A DNA stretch of 64,000 nt from CAZUDO01 sp964618895 (GTDB lineage: Bacteria > Desulfobacterota > Binatia > DP-6). Where the stretch lies: NCBI GenBank assembly GCA_964618895.1, contig CAZUDO010000025.1:1-64000 (forward strand), given 5' to 3'. This document shows positions 17,871-28,058 of the stretch, piece by piece; positions within the stretch are counted from its first letter, which is position 1, and each line of letters starts with the position of its first letter. The notes beneath the pieces are model-generated. The model was not told the DNA's origin, did no database searches, and was given only the letters and a program-made list of their open reading frames with translations. The position numbers were made by a program, and so were the translations under genes.

Positions 17871-19517
17871 ATGATGGGTCCCCTGCCCGCCCTCGAGCCC
17901 GAGACCGAGCACTTCTGGCGCATGTGCCGCGCCGGCCGGCTCGAGATCACACGCTGCCGCGGCTGCGGCTGGTACGTGCATCCGCCCCGGCCAATCTGCC
18001 CGCGCTGCCACGGGCACGACACCGCGTGGGAGGCGGTGAGCGGTCGCGCCACTGTGGTCAGCTACACCGTGAACCACCAGGCCTGGTACCCGGGGCACGA
18101 GGTCCCATACGTGATCGCGCTGGTCGAGCTGGCCGAGCAGGCCAACCTGCGCCTGACCACCAACCTCGTCGGCTGCACGCCCGAGGCCGTCCGCATCGGG
18201 ATGCCGGTCCGGGTGACGTTCCGGGAGGTGAGCGACGACATCGCCCTGCCGCTGTTCGAGCCCGACCCGACACCCGACCCGCCGCCCGCGCGTACGCCGC
18301 AACCGGAGCGCGCGGTCGCTCCCGCGATCCACCCCGGCAGCGACCAACACCTCGAGCGGCGCGCCATCCTCTCCGGCGTCGGCCAGTCCCAGATCGGACG
18401 CCGGCTCATGCGCACCGACCTGGACCTCACCTGCGAGGCGGCGCTGCGCGCCATCGCCGACGCCGGCCTCACGCCGGCCGACATCGACGGCCTCGCCTGC
18501 TACCCCGGGCCGCTCGGCGCCGCCGCCCCGGGTTTCTCCGGCCCCGGCATCGCCGAGGTCCAGGACGCGCTCGGCCTCCAGCTCGGCTGGCACGGCTCGG
18601 GCGGCGAGGGGCCGGCGCAGATCGCCCCCGTCATGCTGGCGGCGCTCGCCGTGGGCGCGGGGCTCTGCCGCCATGCGCTCGTCTACCGGACGGTCACCGA
18701 AGCCACCGCGCAGGCCGGTGGCGGCCGCGCCGGCATCGGCGCCGGCTCGCGCCACATCACGGGCTTCGCCCAGTGGCTGATCCCGTTCGGCGCCATGTCG
18801 GCGGCCAACTGGATCGCGCTGCACGCCGTCCGCCACATGCACGAGTTCGGCACCCGCCGCGAGCATCTGGCCGAGATCGCGCTCACGGCGCGCGCACACG
18901 CCGCGCTCAACCCGGCTGCCGTCTACCGCGAGCCGATGACGCTCGACACGTATCTCGGCGCCCGCATGATCAGCTGGCCGTTCTGCCTGTTCGACTGCGA
19001 CGTGCCCGTCGACGGCTCGACCGCCGTGGTGGTGTCGGCGGCCGACACCGCGCGCGACCTGCCCCAGCGCGCGGTCCGCATCCATGCCATCGGCAGCGCG
19101 ATCCGCGGGCGCCCGGTGTGGGATCAGTGGGAAGACCTCACCACCATGGCCTGCCGTGACGCCGCCGCGCAGATGTGGGCGCGCGCCGACGTGCGTCCGG
19201 CCGACGTCGACACCGCCCAGCTCTACGACGGCTTCAGCTGGCTGACGCTCGCCTGGCTCGAGGCGCTCGGCTTCTGCGGCCGTGGCGAGAGCGGTCCGTT
19301 CGTCGAGCATGGCCGCCTCCGTCTCGGCGGCGCGCTGCCGACCAACACCTGGGGCGGGCAGCTCTCCGGTGGCCGGCTGCACGGGTTCGGGTTTCTGGCG
19401 GAGGCGATCCGGCAGCTGCGGGGGACGTGCGGGGAGCGGCAGGTGCCCGACTGCGAGGTTGCCGTGGTCGCGGCCGGCGGGGGGCCGATCGCGGGGTGCC
19501 TCCTGCTCACGCGCTGA
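17871..19517 (+). CDS. Fusion of DUF35 OB-fold protein and thiolase/SCP-x-like domain
   Basis: 548 residues from ATG 17871 (ATG 17874 follows). Residues ~1-130 are a DUF35 domain with a zinc ribbon (CRGCGWYVHPPRPICPRCHG) and an OB-fold (VVSYTVNHQAWYPG). After a Pro-rich linker, a thiolase-superfamily domain begins at RRAILSGVGQSQIGRR and ends WGGQLSGGRLHGFGFLAEAI. In steroid side-chain degradation, DUF35 (ChsH2) and Ltp2-type thiolases form a retro-aldolase complex as separate chains; here they are one polypeptide. Aldolase rather than thiolase activity is inferred. Confidence 0.8.
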   Translation: MMGPLPALEPETEHFWRMCRAGRLEITRCRGCGWYVHPPRPICPRCHGHDTAWEAVSGRATVVSYTVNHQAWYPGHEVPYVIALVELAEQANLRLTTNLVGCTPEAVRIGMPVRVTFREVSDDIALPLFEPDPTPDPPPARTPQPERAVAPAIHPGSDQHLERRAILSGVGQSQIGRRLMRTDLDLTCEAALRAIADAGLTPADIDGLACYPGPLGAAAPGFSGPGIAEVQDALGLQLGWHGSGGEGPAQIAPVMLAALAVGAGLCRHALVYRTVTEATAQAGGGRAGIGAGSRHITGFAQWLIPFGAMSAANWIALHAVRHMHEFGTRREHLAEIALTARAHAALNPAAVYREPMTLDTYLGARMISWPFCLFDCDVPVDGSTAVVVSAADTARDLPQRAVRIHAIGSAIRGRPVWDQWEDLTTMACRDAAAQMWARADVRPADVDTAQLYDGFSWLTLAWLEALGFCGRGESGPFVEHGRLRLGGALPTNTWGGQLSGGRLHGFGFLAEAIRQLRGTCGERQVPDCEVAVVAAGGGPIAGCLLLTR

Positions 19518-19657
19518 GCTGCGGGCGCCTGCCACACATGCGCGGGCGCGCGTGGGTGGGGCCGGTTCGGGTCGCGTGGGACGTGCGTGACGGCGTGGGG
19601 GGTCGCCCGCGAAGCAGTCGCTCCCGCAGGTGGGGCAGCGGACCGCCATCGCGTAGC

Positions 19658-20485
19658 CTACGCGGGCTGCTCGACGGTGACCAGCCGCGGCAGGGCGCCA
19701 CGAATCCGTCCGTGGTGAAAGGCAATCGCGTGCTCCTGCAGCGCCCCGCGAAGCGCGGCGGCCGCGCCCCGGTACAGCTCGGCACCTGTCCCGAGCACAC
19801 ACGTTCCCGCCTCTTCGACGGGCAAGAGCGCCACGATGTGTCGCGCCTCCTCCAACATCGCATGCCACCTGCGCGACGACTCGCCGGCATCCGGAACCGG
19901 TCCGGAGAACGCGAGCGCCTGAATCTCGGCTCGCGAATAGCGCGCGGTCCGGGCGGCGTACTCGAGGATCGCGGCGGGGCTGAACCCCGGATCCTTCCCG
20001 CAGGCCGCCCACGCCAGGTAGCCCAGTGGCTGCAGGCGTTGATCGCACGCGATGACGTCGATCCAATCGCGCGCCTCCAGCCGACCGACCAGCGCCAGGA
20101 CCTTGTTGGTCGCCAGATCGACCGCATGCAGCGTGAGGCCGAGCTCCGGATGCTGGACGAGCGGAAAGAAGCGAAACGCGCTGTCGCGTGCCCATTGCAT
20201 GAGCACCGTCTGCCCCTCACGGCAGACCTCGGCTTCCACGAACCCCACCCGTTCTCGCACCACACGTACCGCCAGTCCCTCGGCCTCCAACAACGCACGA
20301 TCCGCGGTCCACGCGGCGTCCACGGCGGCTTCGGTGTCGTGGAACAGATCGATATCGCGCGAGACGCGTGCCGCGCCGAGCAGCTCGTTCAGCGCCACGG
20401 CGCCGGCCACGTAGCTTTCGCCACTGGCGACGCGGTGGGCCGCGATCAGGCGGCAGATGGTGCGCTGGAACTCTGTGAGAGCCAT
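19658..20485 (-). CDS. Nucleotidyltransferase, AbiEii/MNT-like
   Basis: 275 residues. The nucleotidyltransferase signature GAVALNELLGAARVSRDIDLF (about 28-48, with the two Asp of RDIDLF) resembles the GG/GA...S...DxD motif of AbiEii-type and MNT proteins, followed by VDLATNKVLALVGRLEARDWIDVIA, another conserved AbiEii-like block. It overlaps the upstream small gene by 40 bp, as in two-gene toxin-antitoxin or phage-defence pairs. Whether it is toxic is untested. Confidence 0.65.
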   Translation of the reverse strand: MALTEFQRTICRLIAAHRVASGESYVAGAVALNELLGAARVSRDIDLFHDTEAAVDAAWTADRALLEAEGLAVRVVRERVGFVEAEVCREGQTVLMQWARDSAFRFFPLVQHPELGLTLHAVDLATNKVLALVGRLEARDWIDVIACDQRLQPLGYLAWAACGKDPGFSPAAILEYAARTARYSRAEIQALAFSGPVPDAGESSRRWHAMLEEARHIVALLPVEEAGTCVLGTGAELYRGAAAALRGALQEHAIAFHHGRIRGALPRLVTVEQPA

Positions 20486-20673
20486 CGCTTCAGCTTCCCC
20501 GCCTGGCGATAGGCGGCGACATCGCCATACTGCTCGATGTACATCAGGAGGCGCAGTCGGTCGGCATCCGTGGTCGGGTAGTAGTCGCCGCGCAAGAACC
20601 AGAGGCAGCGGGCGCGGTACCGATCGACGAGCGCGTCGATGGCGGCGATCTCAGGTGCCCGTGCGTCATCCAT
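20446..20673 (-). CDS. Small partner protein of the nucleotidyltransferase
   Basis: 75 residues from ATG 20673, preceded by GGGGAG (an upstream in-frame GTG at 20685 is less likely). Sequence CLWFLRGDYYPTTDADRLRLLMYIEQYGD recalls small proteins often encoded immediately upstream of AbiEii-like nucleotidyltransferases. The 40-bp overlap with the nucleotidyltransferase implies coupled translation. Antitoxin role is inferred from arrangement only. Confidence 0.6.
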   Translation of the reverse strand: MDDARAPEIAAIDALVDRYRARCLWFLRGDYYPTTDADRLRLLMYIEQYGDVAAYRQAGKLKRWLSQSSSAPSAA

Positions 20674-20893
20674 GGCGCTCCCCACTCTAGGGCAGACCGC
20701 GACACGACGACAACCGCAGTTCGGCTCTCATCCCAGCCCCTCCAGCGTACGAGTCGAAATAGCGGAGCTCCACTGCCTTGGCTTTAGCAGGCTCCTCGTA
20801 AGGCTGACCAGCGATGAGCAGGATGATGCAGGAGCTCACGGGCCTGGCGAAGCCGATGCGCCCACTCCCGTCGCAGCGTGGCCGCCGTTGCGG

Positions 20894-21020
20894 CGCGGGC
20901 GGTGGGGGCGGGACCGGGGTCGGAGCGCATTGAGCCGACGACGCGGCATTCGCCCGTGGTCCGTCGCCGCGACCGCCGGCGAACTAAGCGAAGACCCCGG
21001 TCCCGCCCCCACCGCCCGCG
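20894..21020 (-). repeat. Palindromic element, copy D (28-bp arms, 71-nt loop)
   Basis: Arm 20894-20921 (CGCGGGCGGTGGGGG, continuing to CCGGGGTC) pairs perfectly over 28 bp with 20993-21020. The loop is again 71 nt and, on the minus strand, begins TTCGCTTAG and ends GCGCTCC like the others. An inner stem CGCGGC/GCCGCG is present. Only 15 bp from the 3' end of the thioester-protein gene, so it could also serve as its transcript end. Confidence 0.85.
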
Positions 21021-21035
21021 AACGCGCCCCGCCAA

Positions 21036-23531
<2,496 letters not shown>

Positions 23532-23670
23532 GCCACTCCTTCCGGCAGGCGAGATGTCGCCCGCGACCGACCCCTTGGCGTACCGCGGGCGGAATTTCGC
23601 CGTCAAGGACAATCGTCCTTGGAAGGGGCCCTCTTCCGACCGGTCGTGCAGTCCTGCACGTTCGCGGCCG

Positions 23671-24654
23671 TCACCCGCGACCGGCGGCGGCGTAGATCGC
23701 TTCGATCACCCGCATGTTGGCGATAGCGTCGGTCGGATCGGTCGCGACGGGAACCCCCTGGCGGACGGCGTTGGCGAACACCCGCAGCTGGCAGTCGTAG
23801 GTGGGAGGCCCGCCCACCCGCTCGGTGCGGGTGCCGGCGGGGGTGGTCACCCGCAGGCGGTGGAAGAACTGCGGCGCATACGGGTTCAGCACGTGCAGCC
23901 GCCCGCGTGTCCCCTGGACCTGACAGGTCGCGCGCAGGAGCCAGCGCGAGAACAACGAGGTGGTGAGACGGGCCGTCCGCCCGTCGCGAAAGCGCAGCTC
24001 TGCGGCCATGGTGCGGTCGACGCCGCCCCGCGTCCACCGCGCCCGCGCCGCCACCACCTCGGGCTCGGCGGCGGCCAGGTGGCGCAGCAGATGGACCGTG
24101 TAGCAGCCGGCGTCCATGAGCGCCCCGCCCGCCAGCGCCGCCGAGTAGCGGATGTCGCTCCGCGACAGGATCGGGATGCAGAAGTGCGCCTCCAGGTGGC
24201 GGACCTCGCCCAGCTCGCCGGCGCCGATGATGGTCCGCAGGCGCGCAAACAGCGGGTGGTAGCGATAATGAAAGGCCTCCATGAGCACGCGCCCGGCCCG
24301 CTTGGCCGCCTCGGCCATCGCCTGTGCCTCGGCCACCGTGGCGGCGAACGGCTTCTCGCACAGCACATGCTTGCCCGCCGCCAGGGCGCGGATGGTCCAC
24401 GGCGCGTGCAGGGCGTTCGGCAACGGATTGTAGACGGCCTCGATCTCGGGATCCGCCAGCAGCGCCTCGTAGGTCGGATGGACGCGGGGGATGGCGTGCT
24501 TGGCGGCGAACTGCCGCGCCCGCTCGGGATCGCGCGCCGCCACCGCCACCACGCGCGCCTCGGGCACGCGCCGCGCCGGGGCGATGACCGCCATGGGCGC
24601 GATGCGTGCCGCGCCGAGGATGCCGATGCGGAGCGGAGCGACGGGCGCACTCAT
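23671..24654 (-). CDS. Gfo/Idh/MocA-family NAD(P)-dependent oxidoreductase
   Basis: 327 residues. N-terminal Rossmann fold (IGILGAARIAP about 9-19), the signature GKHVLCEKPFA with the EKP Lys, then the C-terminal alpha/beta domain with GGALMDAGCYTVHLLRHL. Likely oxidises a sugar, cyclitol or dihydrodiol; substrate unknown. Its ATG overlaps the stop of the damaged DUF6282-like gene (ATGA), so they were one operon. Confidence 0.85.
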   Translation of the reverse strand: MSAPVAPLRIGILGAARIAPMAVIAPARRVPEARVVAVAARDPERARQFAAKHAIPRVHPTYEALLADPEIEAVYNPLPNALHAPWTIRALAAGKHVLCEKPFAATVAEAQAMAEAAKRAGRVLMEAFHYRYHPLFARLRTIIGAGELGEVRHLEAHFCIPILSRSDIRYSAALAGGALMDAGCYTVHLLRHLAAAEPEVVAARARWTRGGVDRTMAAELRFRDGRTARLTTSLFSRWLLRATCQVQGTRGRLHVLNPYAPQFFHRLRVTTPAGTRTERVGGPPTYDCQLRVFANAVRQGVPVATDPTDAIANMRVIEAIYAAAGRG

Positions 24655-25027
24655 GCGAGTCCGAGCAGGCGGGCCGGGTTCCGCCGCGCCATCAGGTCGA
24701 TCGCCGCCGCCGGCACATCCGCGCCGAGCATCTCCTCGATGAAGAGCCGCATCCCGGCGGCCGGATGGGGGCTCGCCGCCCGCCCGAAGTCGGTCGACAT
24801 GATCGCACGCGCCGGTCCGACCGTCATCATGGCACCGTCTTCTGCATCAGCATCGCCACCGGGCCGGTCGGATAGGCGTGGCTCTTCAGCACCAGGGCGC
24901 CCATGCCGAGGGCCTCGGCCTCGGCCACCGCCTCGGCGGCGTCGACGCTGCGCGCCCGGTGCGGGTCGGGGCCGTGGTGACAGTGCATGTCGATGGCGCC
25001 GACGATCAGCTCCTGGGCTGCGGACAC
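24651..25027 (-). pseudogene. DUF6282-like amidohydrolase-fold gene with central deletion
   Basis: From GTG 25027, VSAAQELIVGAIDMHCHHGP and LVLKSHAYPTGPVAMLM match the N-terminal metal-binding part of DUF6282-type proteins. The frame stops at 24829. A second frame continues to 24651 with the family C-terminus: GPARAIMSTDFGRAASP, GMRLFIEEMLGADV and RRNPARLLGLA. Roughly the middle half of a ~300-residue protein is absent. The 3' end still overlaps the Gfo/Idh/MocA start. Confidence 0.65.
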
Positions 25028-25103
25028 TGCGCCGGGGTAGCGGCGGGTCGCGGTAGTGTCAAGGCGGTGCCTTCGAGCGGGCACCGGGATCGTGGGGGCG
25101 GTC

Positions 25104-25216
25104 CGCGGGCGCGGGGGTGTCCTCTCCGTTTCGATCGGCGCCGATCGCGGCAAGCTGCTTCAAGCGCATGGCGCATCGGCACCCCAAGGCACTCCGAGGA
25201 CACCCCCGCGCCCGCG
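25104..25216 (+). repeat. Palindromic element, copy B
   Basis: Arms 25104-25124 and 25196-25216 pair perfectly over 21 bp (begin CGCGGGCGCGGGGG, end TGTCCTC). The 71-nt loop begins TCCGTTTCGATCGG and ends CAAGGCACTCC, and contains the 16-bp palindrome CGATCGGCGCCGATCG (25132-25147). GGCGCCGAT also pairs, with one mismatch, to ATCGGCACC across the loop. Confidence 0.85.
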
Positions 25217-25325
25217 ACTCGCCGCGCACCGCCAGTGCACGCGCACGCCACCACACCGCGCCCACCGTGCCGCCGTGCGCCGCGCCGCGTGTAGGCGGCG
25301 CGCGACCGGCGGTCGCGTCGTCGAG

Positions 25326-25438
25326 CGCGGCGGCGGGGGCGACGTCGGAGTGCCTTGAGGCCACGACGTGCCGCGCGTACGGGGCGGCCCGCTCCACTCG
25401 TCGCCGATCGAAACGGAGACGTCGCCCCCGCCGCCGCG
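25326..25438 (-). repeat. Palindromic element, copy B-prime (opposite orientation)
   Basis: Arms 25326-25346 and 25418-25438 (CGCGGCGGCGGGGGC, ending GACGTC) pair perfectly over 21 bp around a 71-nt loop. On the minus strand the loop begins TCCGTTTCGATCGGCG and ends CTCAAGGCACTCC, matching copy B at both ends while the centre differs. The inner stem here is GGCGACGA with one mismatch. Confidence 0.85.
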
Positions 25439-25564
25439 CGGCCCGCCGCGAGCGAGCCTCCGCCCGCGACCGCCCCCCGCCGCGCGCCGATGTCGTCGCG
25501 AATCGCGCGCACGCGGTCGGGCGGCTGGCCCTTTCGAGCGGGCACCGGGGTCGTGGGGGCGGTC

Positions 25565-25677
25565 CGCGGGCGCGGGGGTGTCCTCTCCGTTTCGATCGGC
25601 GCCGATCGCGGCAAGCTGCTTCGGGCGCATGGCGCATCGGCGCCTCAAGGCACTCCGAGGACACCCCCGCGCCCGCG
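25565..25677 (+). repeat. Palindromic element, copy C
   Basis: Second-unit counterpart of copy B: arms 25565-25585 and 25657-25677, identical to those of B, with a 71-nt loop. Loop substitutions restore perfect inner pairing: GGCGCCGAT with ATCGGCGCC, where B has ATCGGCACC. Confidence 0.85.
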
Positions 25678-25788
25678 ACTCGCCGCGCACCGCCAGTGCA
25701 CGCGCCCGCCACCACGTCACGCTCACCGTGCACCGCCGTGCGCCGCGCCGCGTGTAGGCGGCGCGCGGACGGCGGTCGCGTCGTCGAG

Positions 25789-25901
25789 CGCGGCGGCGGG
25801 GGCGACGTCGGAGTGCCTTGAGGCGACGACGTGCCGCGCGCACGGAGCGGCCCGCTCCACTCGTCGCCGATCGAAACGGAGACGTCGCCCCCGCCGCCGC
25901 G
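25789..25901 (-). repeat. Palindromic element, copy C-prime (opposite orientation)
   Basis: Second-unit counterpart of B-prime: arms 25789-25809 and 25881-25901, 71-nt loop. The inner stem is perfect here (GGCGACGA with TCGTCGCC), whereas B-prime carries TCGTGGCC. Confidence 0.85.
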
Positions 25902-25991
25902 CGGCCCGCCGCGAGCGAGCCTACCCCCGCGACCGCCCCCCGGCCGCACGAGTTGACAATCCCGGAGCCCTGCGAGAAAGACCCACCCGCC

Positions 25992-27683
25992 ATGTCGGGC
26001 GGCGACTTGAACATCCAGGGCGAGTGGAACGCGTATCCCCTGCGCGCAGAGTGGCCCATGACGCCCGACAACATCTTCGTCTTCCTGCGTCTGGCGGACG
26101 CGCCGGTCGATGCGACCGCCGCCGGCGCGCACGGGAAGCTGCTCGAAGTGGCAGCGGCGGAAGCCGTGCATGCCTGCCGCTTGAACAAGCTCGGGCTCGA
26201 GGCCTACGTGGTCGAGCCGTCGCCGGTGATGCTCGAGGGCGCCCGCCGGCGCATGGCCGAGCACGGTGCCAAAGTGACCCTCATCCGCGGCATCGCCGAG
26301 ACGCTTCCCTTCCCGGACCAGACGTTCGACCGCGTCCTGTGCGACTCGGCGCTCGACCACCTGGCCGACCCCGAGCGCGGCATCCGCGAGATGGCCCGCG
26401 TCGTCAAGCCGGACGGACGCGTCGTGCTCACGTTCGTCAACTACGGCGGCGCCACCGTGCGGGCGAGCCGGCTCCTCTACCGCATCGGCCGCGGGCTGCG
26501 CCTGGTGCCCGCCGAGACGCCGCAGCAGAAGCTCTTCTGGGACTCGCCGGTTCCCTACGAGCACAACTTCGAATGCACGATGGCGAATATTCGCGAGATG
26601 TGCCGTCCGTATCTCGAGCTCGGCTCGGCCTACGGCATCTCCCTCGGCTGGATGTTCCCCGGGTGGGGCCCGCTTCTCGAACGCTATCCCTGGTTCCAGC
26701 GCTGGGTGCCACGGTTCGACACGCTGGTGCACGACCACCCGTCGCAGGCGGACTTCGTCGTGTCGGTGTGGCAGCCCCGCCCGCTCGCCAGCTGGCCCAC
26801 GGACCAGTACCGCGTGCGCCCGAGCAATCCCGTCTATCAGCGCCAGCTGCCGATGGAGAAGGCCTACTGGACGCGGGCCAATTTCGACCGCTTCTTCGCC
26901 GGGACCAACGACGTGACCGCCACCGCCCGTAACCGCGCCTTCACGGGCGACCCCGAGTGCACCTGGCTGCAGGATCTGGTCGCCCGCGGGCTCTTCCACG
27001 ACGTGGCCGTCCTCGGCTGCGACGACGAGGGCTACGAGGCGGCCTGGCTGCAGGCCGGCGGCAGCGCGCGGCTCGACGTGTACGACGTGAGCCCCGGCGT
27101 GCTCGCCAAGGTCCGCGCCCGCCTGGGCCCGCTCGCCGAGCGGGTGCGCTTCGTCGAGACGGATCTCAATTTCGTCGAGCTGCCCGTGGCCGCCTACGAC
27201 TGCATCTGGTCGAGCGGCGCGTTGCACTGCCTGACCAACCTCGAGCACATCTACGCGCAGGTCGACCGTGCGCTGCGTCCCGGCGGGCTGTTCGCCTTCC
27301 ACGCCTATGTCGGCGAGCGGCGCCTGCAGTACGCCCCCGCTCGTCTGGCCAAGGTGAACGCGCTCCTGGCCACCATCCCGGCGCGCTTCCGCCACACCGA
27401 CGAGATCACTCCGCCGGATCCCGGCTGGAACCTGAGCCCGTTCCAGGCCGTCCGCCCGCAGGATATCGTCCCGCTCGCGCGCGCCCGCTTCGACGTGGTG
27501 CACGAGGCGCAGACCGCACGCTACTTCCCGCTCCCCATCATGGTCGACCTGCCGGCCATCGCCCGCGAGGACCCGGGGCTGTTCGCGCGCCTGCTGCAGG
27601 CGGAAGACGCGGCCCGCACCGATCCCGTGATGCAGCCGTGTAGCGCCTACGTCGTCCTCCAGAAGCGCGGCGCATCCCGATGA
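25992..27683 (+). CDS. Two tandem SAM-dependent methyltransferase domains in one protein
   Basis: 563 residues from ATG 25992. Domain 1 (~35-260): EVAAAEAVHACRLNKLG, VVEPSPVMLEGARRR, FDRVLCDSALDHLADPERGI. Domain 2 (~330-560): VAVLGCDDEGYEAAWL, DVYDVSPGVLAKVRAR, YDCIWSSGALHCLTNLEHIY. The first glycine-rich loop (usually GxGxG) is degenerate in both, so one half may be non-catalytic. A perfect -35 TTGACA is at 25953-25958 but no good -10 follows. Sits directly after the palindromic array. Substrate unknown. Confidence 0.75.
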   Translation: MSGGDLNIQGEWNAYPLRAEWPMTPDNIFVFLRLADAPVDATAAGAHGKLLEVAAAEAVHACRLNKLGLEAYVVEPSPVMLEGARRRMAEHGAKVTLIRGIAETLPFPDQTFDRVLCDSALDHLADPERGIREMARVVKPDGRVVLTFVNYGGATVRASRLLYRIGRGLRLVPAETPQQKLFWDSPVPYEHNFECTMANIREMCRPYLELGSAYGISLGWMFPGWGPLLERYPWFQRWVPRFDTLVHDHPSQADFVVSVWQPRPLASWPTDQYRVRPSNPVYQRQLPMEKAYWTRANFDRFFAGTNDVTATARNRAFTGDPECTWLQDLVARGLFHDVAVLGCDDEGYEAAWLQAGGSARLDVYDVSPGVLAKVRARLGPLAERVRFVETDLNFVELPVAAYDCIWSSGALHCLTNLEHIYAQVDRALRPGGLFAFHAYVGERRLQYAPARLAKVNALLATIPARFRHTDEITPPDPGWNLSPFQAVRPQDIVPLARARFDVVHEAQTARYFPLPIMVDLPAIAREDPGLFARLLQAEDAARTDPVMQPCSAYVVLQKRGASR

Positions 27684-27847
27684 CGCCGCCACGCGACCCG
27701 CGACCGCCCGCTGCCGCCGCCGCCCCGGATCCCGAGATCTACCTCTGGACGTGTCCCAACTGCGGCGCGCGCCTGCAGCCCCGGCAATGCAAGACCCGCT
27801 GCACGCGGTGCGGCTTCTTCACCGACTGCTCCGACACCGGCGTGTAG
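27680..27847 (+). CDS. Small zinc-ribbon protein
   Basis: 55 residues. ATG overlaps the methyltransferase stop (ATGA), so it is co-translated. After a disordered Pro/Ala-rich start, the C-terminal half has six cysteines in WTCPNCGARLQPRQCKTRC and TRCGFFTDCSD, enough for one four-Cys zinc site. I recognise the general pattern (CPNCG...CxxCGFFxDCSD) but no function. Likely an accessory of the methyltransferase. Confidence 0.75.
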   Translation: MTPPRDPRPPAAAAAPDPEIYLWTCPNCGARLQPRQCKTRCTRCGFFTDCSDTGV

Positions 27848-27962
27848 CGCGTTCGCCGTACGGTGCGCGTCCGCGTGCGCAGTCCGTGTGTCAGGTGCGC
27901 GTCGCGCCATGCGCCGTGCGTACGCATCCGCGTCGCCGGTGGCCCATGTGCCGACCTTTGCA

Positions 27963-27992
27963 TTGACATCGACGCGCACCGCCCGTGATACT
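27963..27992 (+). promoter_or_regulatory. Sigma-70-like promoter for the beta-propeller gene
   Basis: TTGACA (27963-27968), 18-bp spacer, GATACT (27987-27992, four of six consensus bases). It lies in the ~210-bp gap after the zinc-ribbon gene and would give a leader of about 60 nt before ATG 28059. The rest of the gap shows nothing. Confidence 0.5.
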
Positions 27993-28058
27993 CGACACCA
28001 GCGTGCATCGCTTCCCCCGCCCGCACGCATTCAGACACGAAAGCGAGACTCTCGACCC

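Larger units (their letters stand above)
25072..25942. repeat. Tandem duplication of a ~410-bp unit carrying two inverted palindromic elements
   Basis: Unit 1 (25072-25479) and unit 2 (25533-25942) are near-identical with an offset of 461-463 bp, separated by ~53 bp. Each starts TTCGAGCGGGCACCGG and ends GCGACCGCCCCCCG, and each holds one forward and one reverse copy of the 71-nt-loop element. Differences are scattered substitutions and small indels. The whole 964-bp interval between 25028 and 25991 has no credible gene. Confidence 0.85.

Noticed and set aside
19541..19611. CGCGGGCG ... CGCCCGCG considered as a further palindromic element
   Set aside because: Arms only 8 bp and a 55-nt loop without the conserved loop ends.
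19507..19649. Minus-strand ORF start MAVRCPTCGSDCF with a CxxC motif
   Set aside because: No stop before it runs antisense through the DUF35-thiolase gene; no RBS; probably a chance or decayed fragment.
25059..27692. 877-codon minus-strand frame across the palindromic array and methyltransferase
   Set aside because: Same GC-driven artefact; the methyltransferase on the plus strand has recognisable domains and a proper start.
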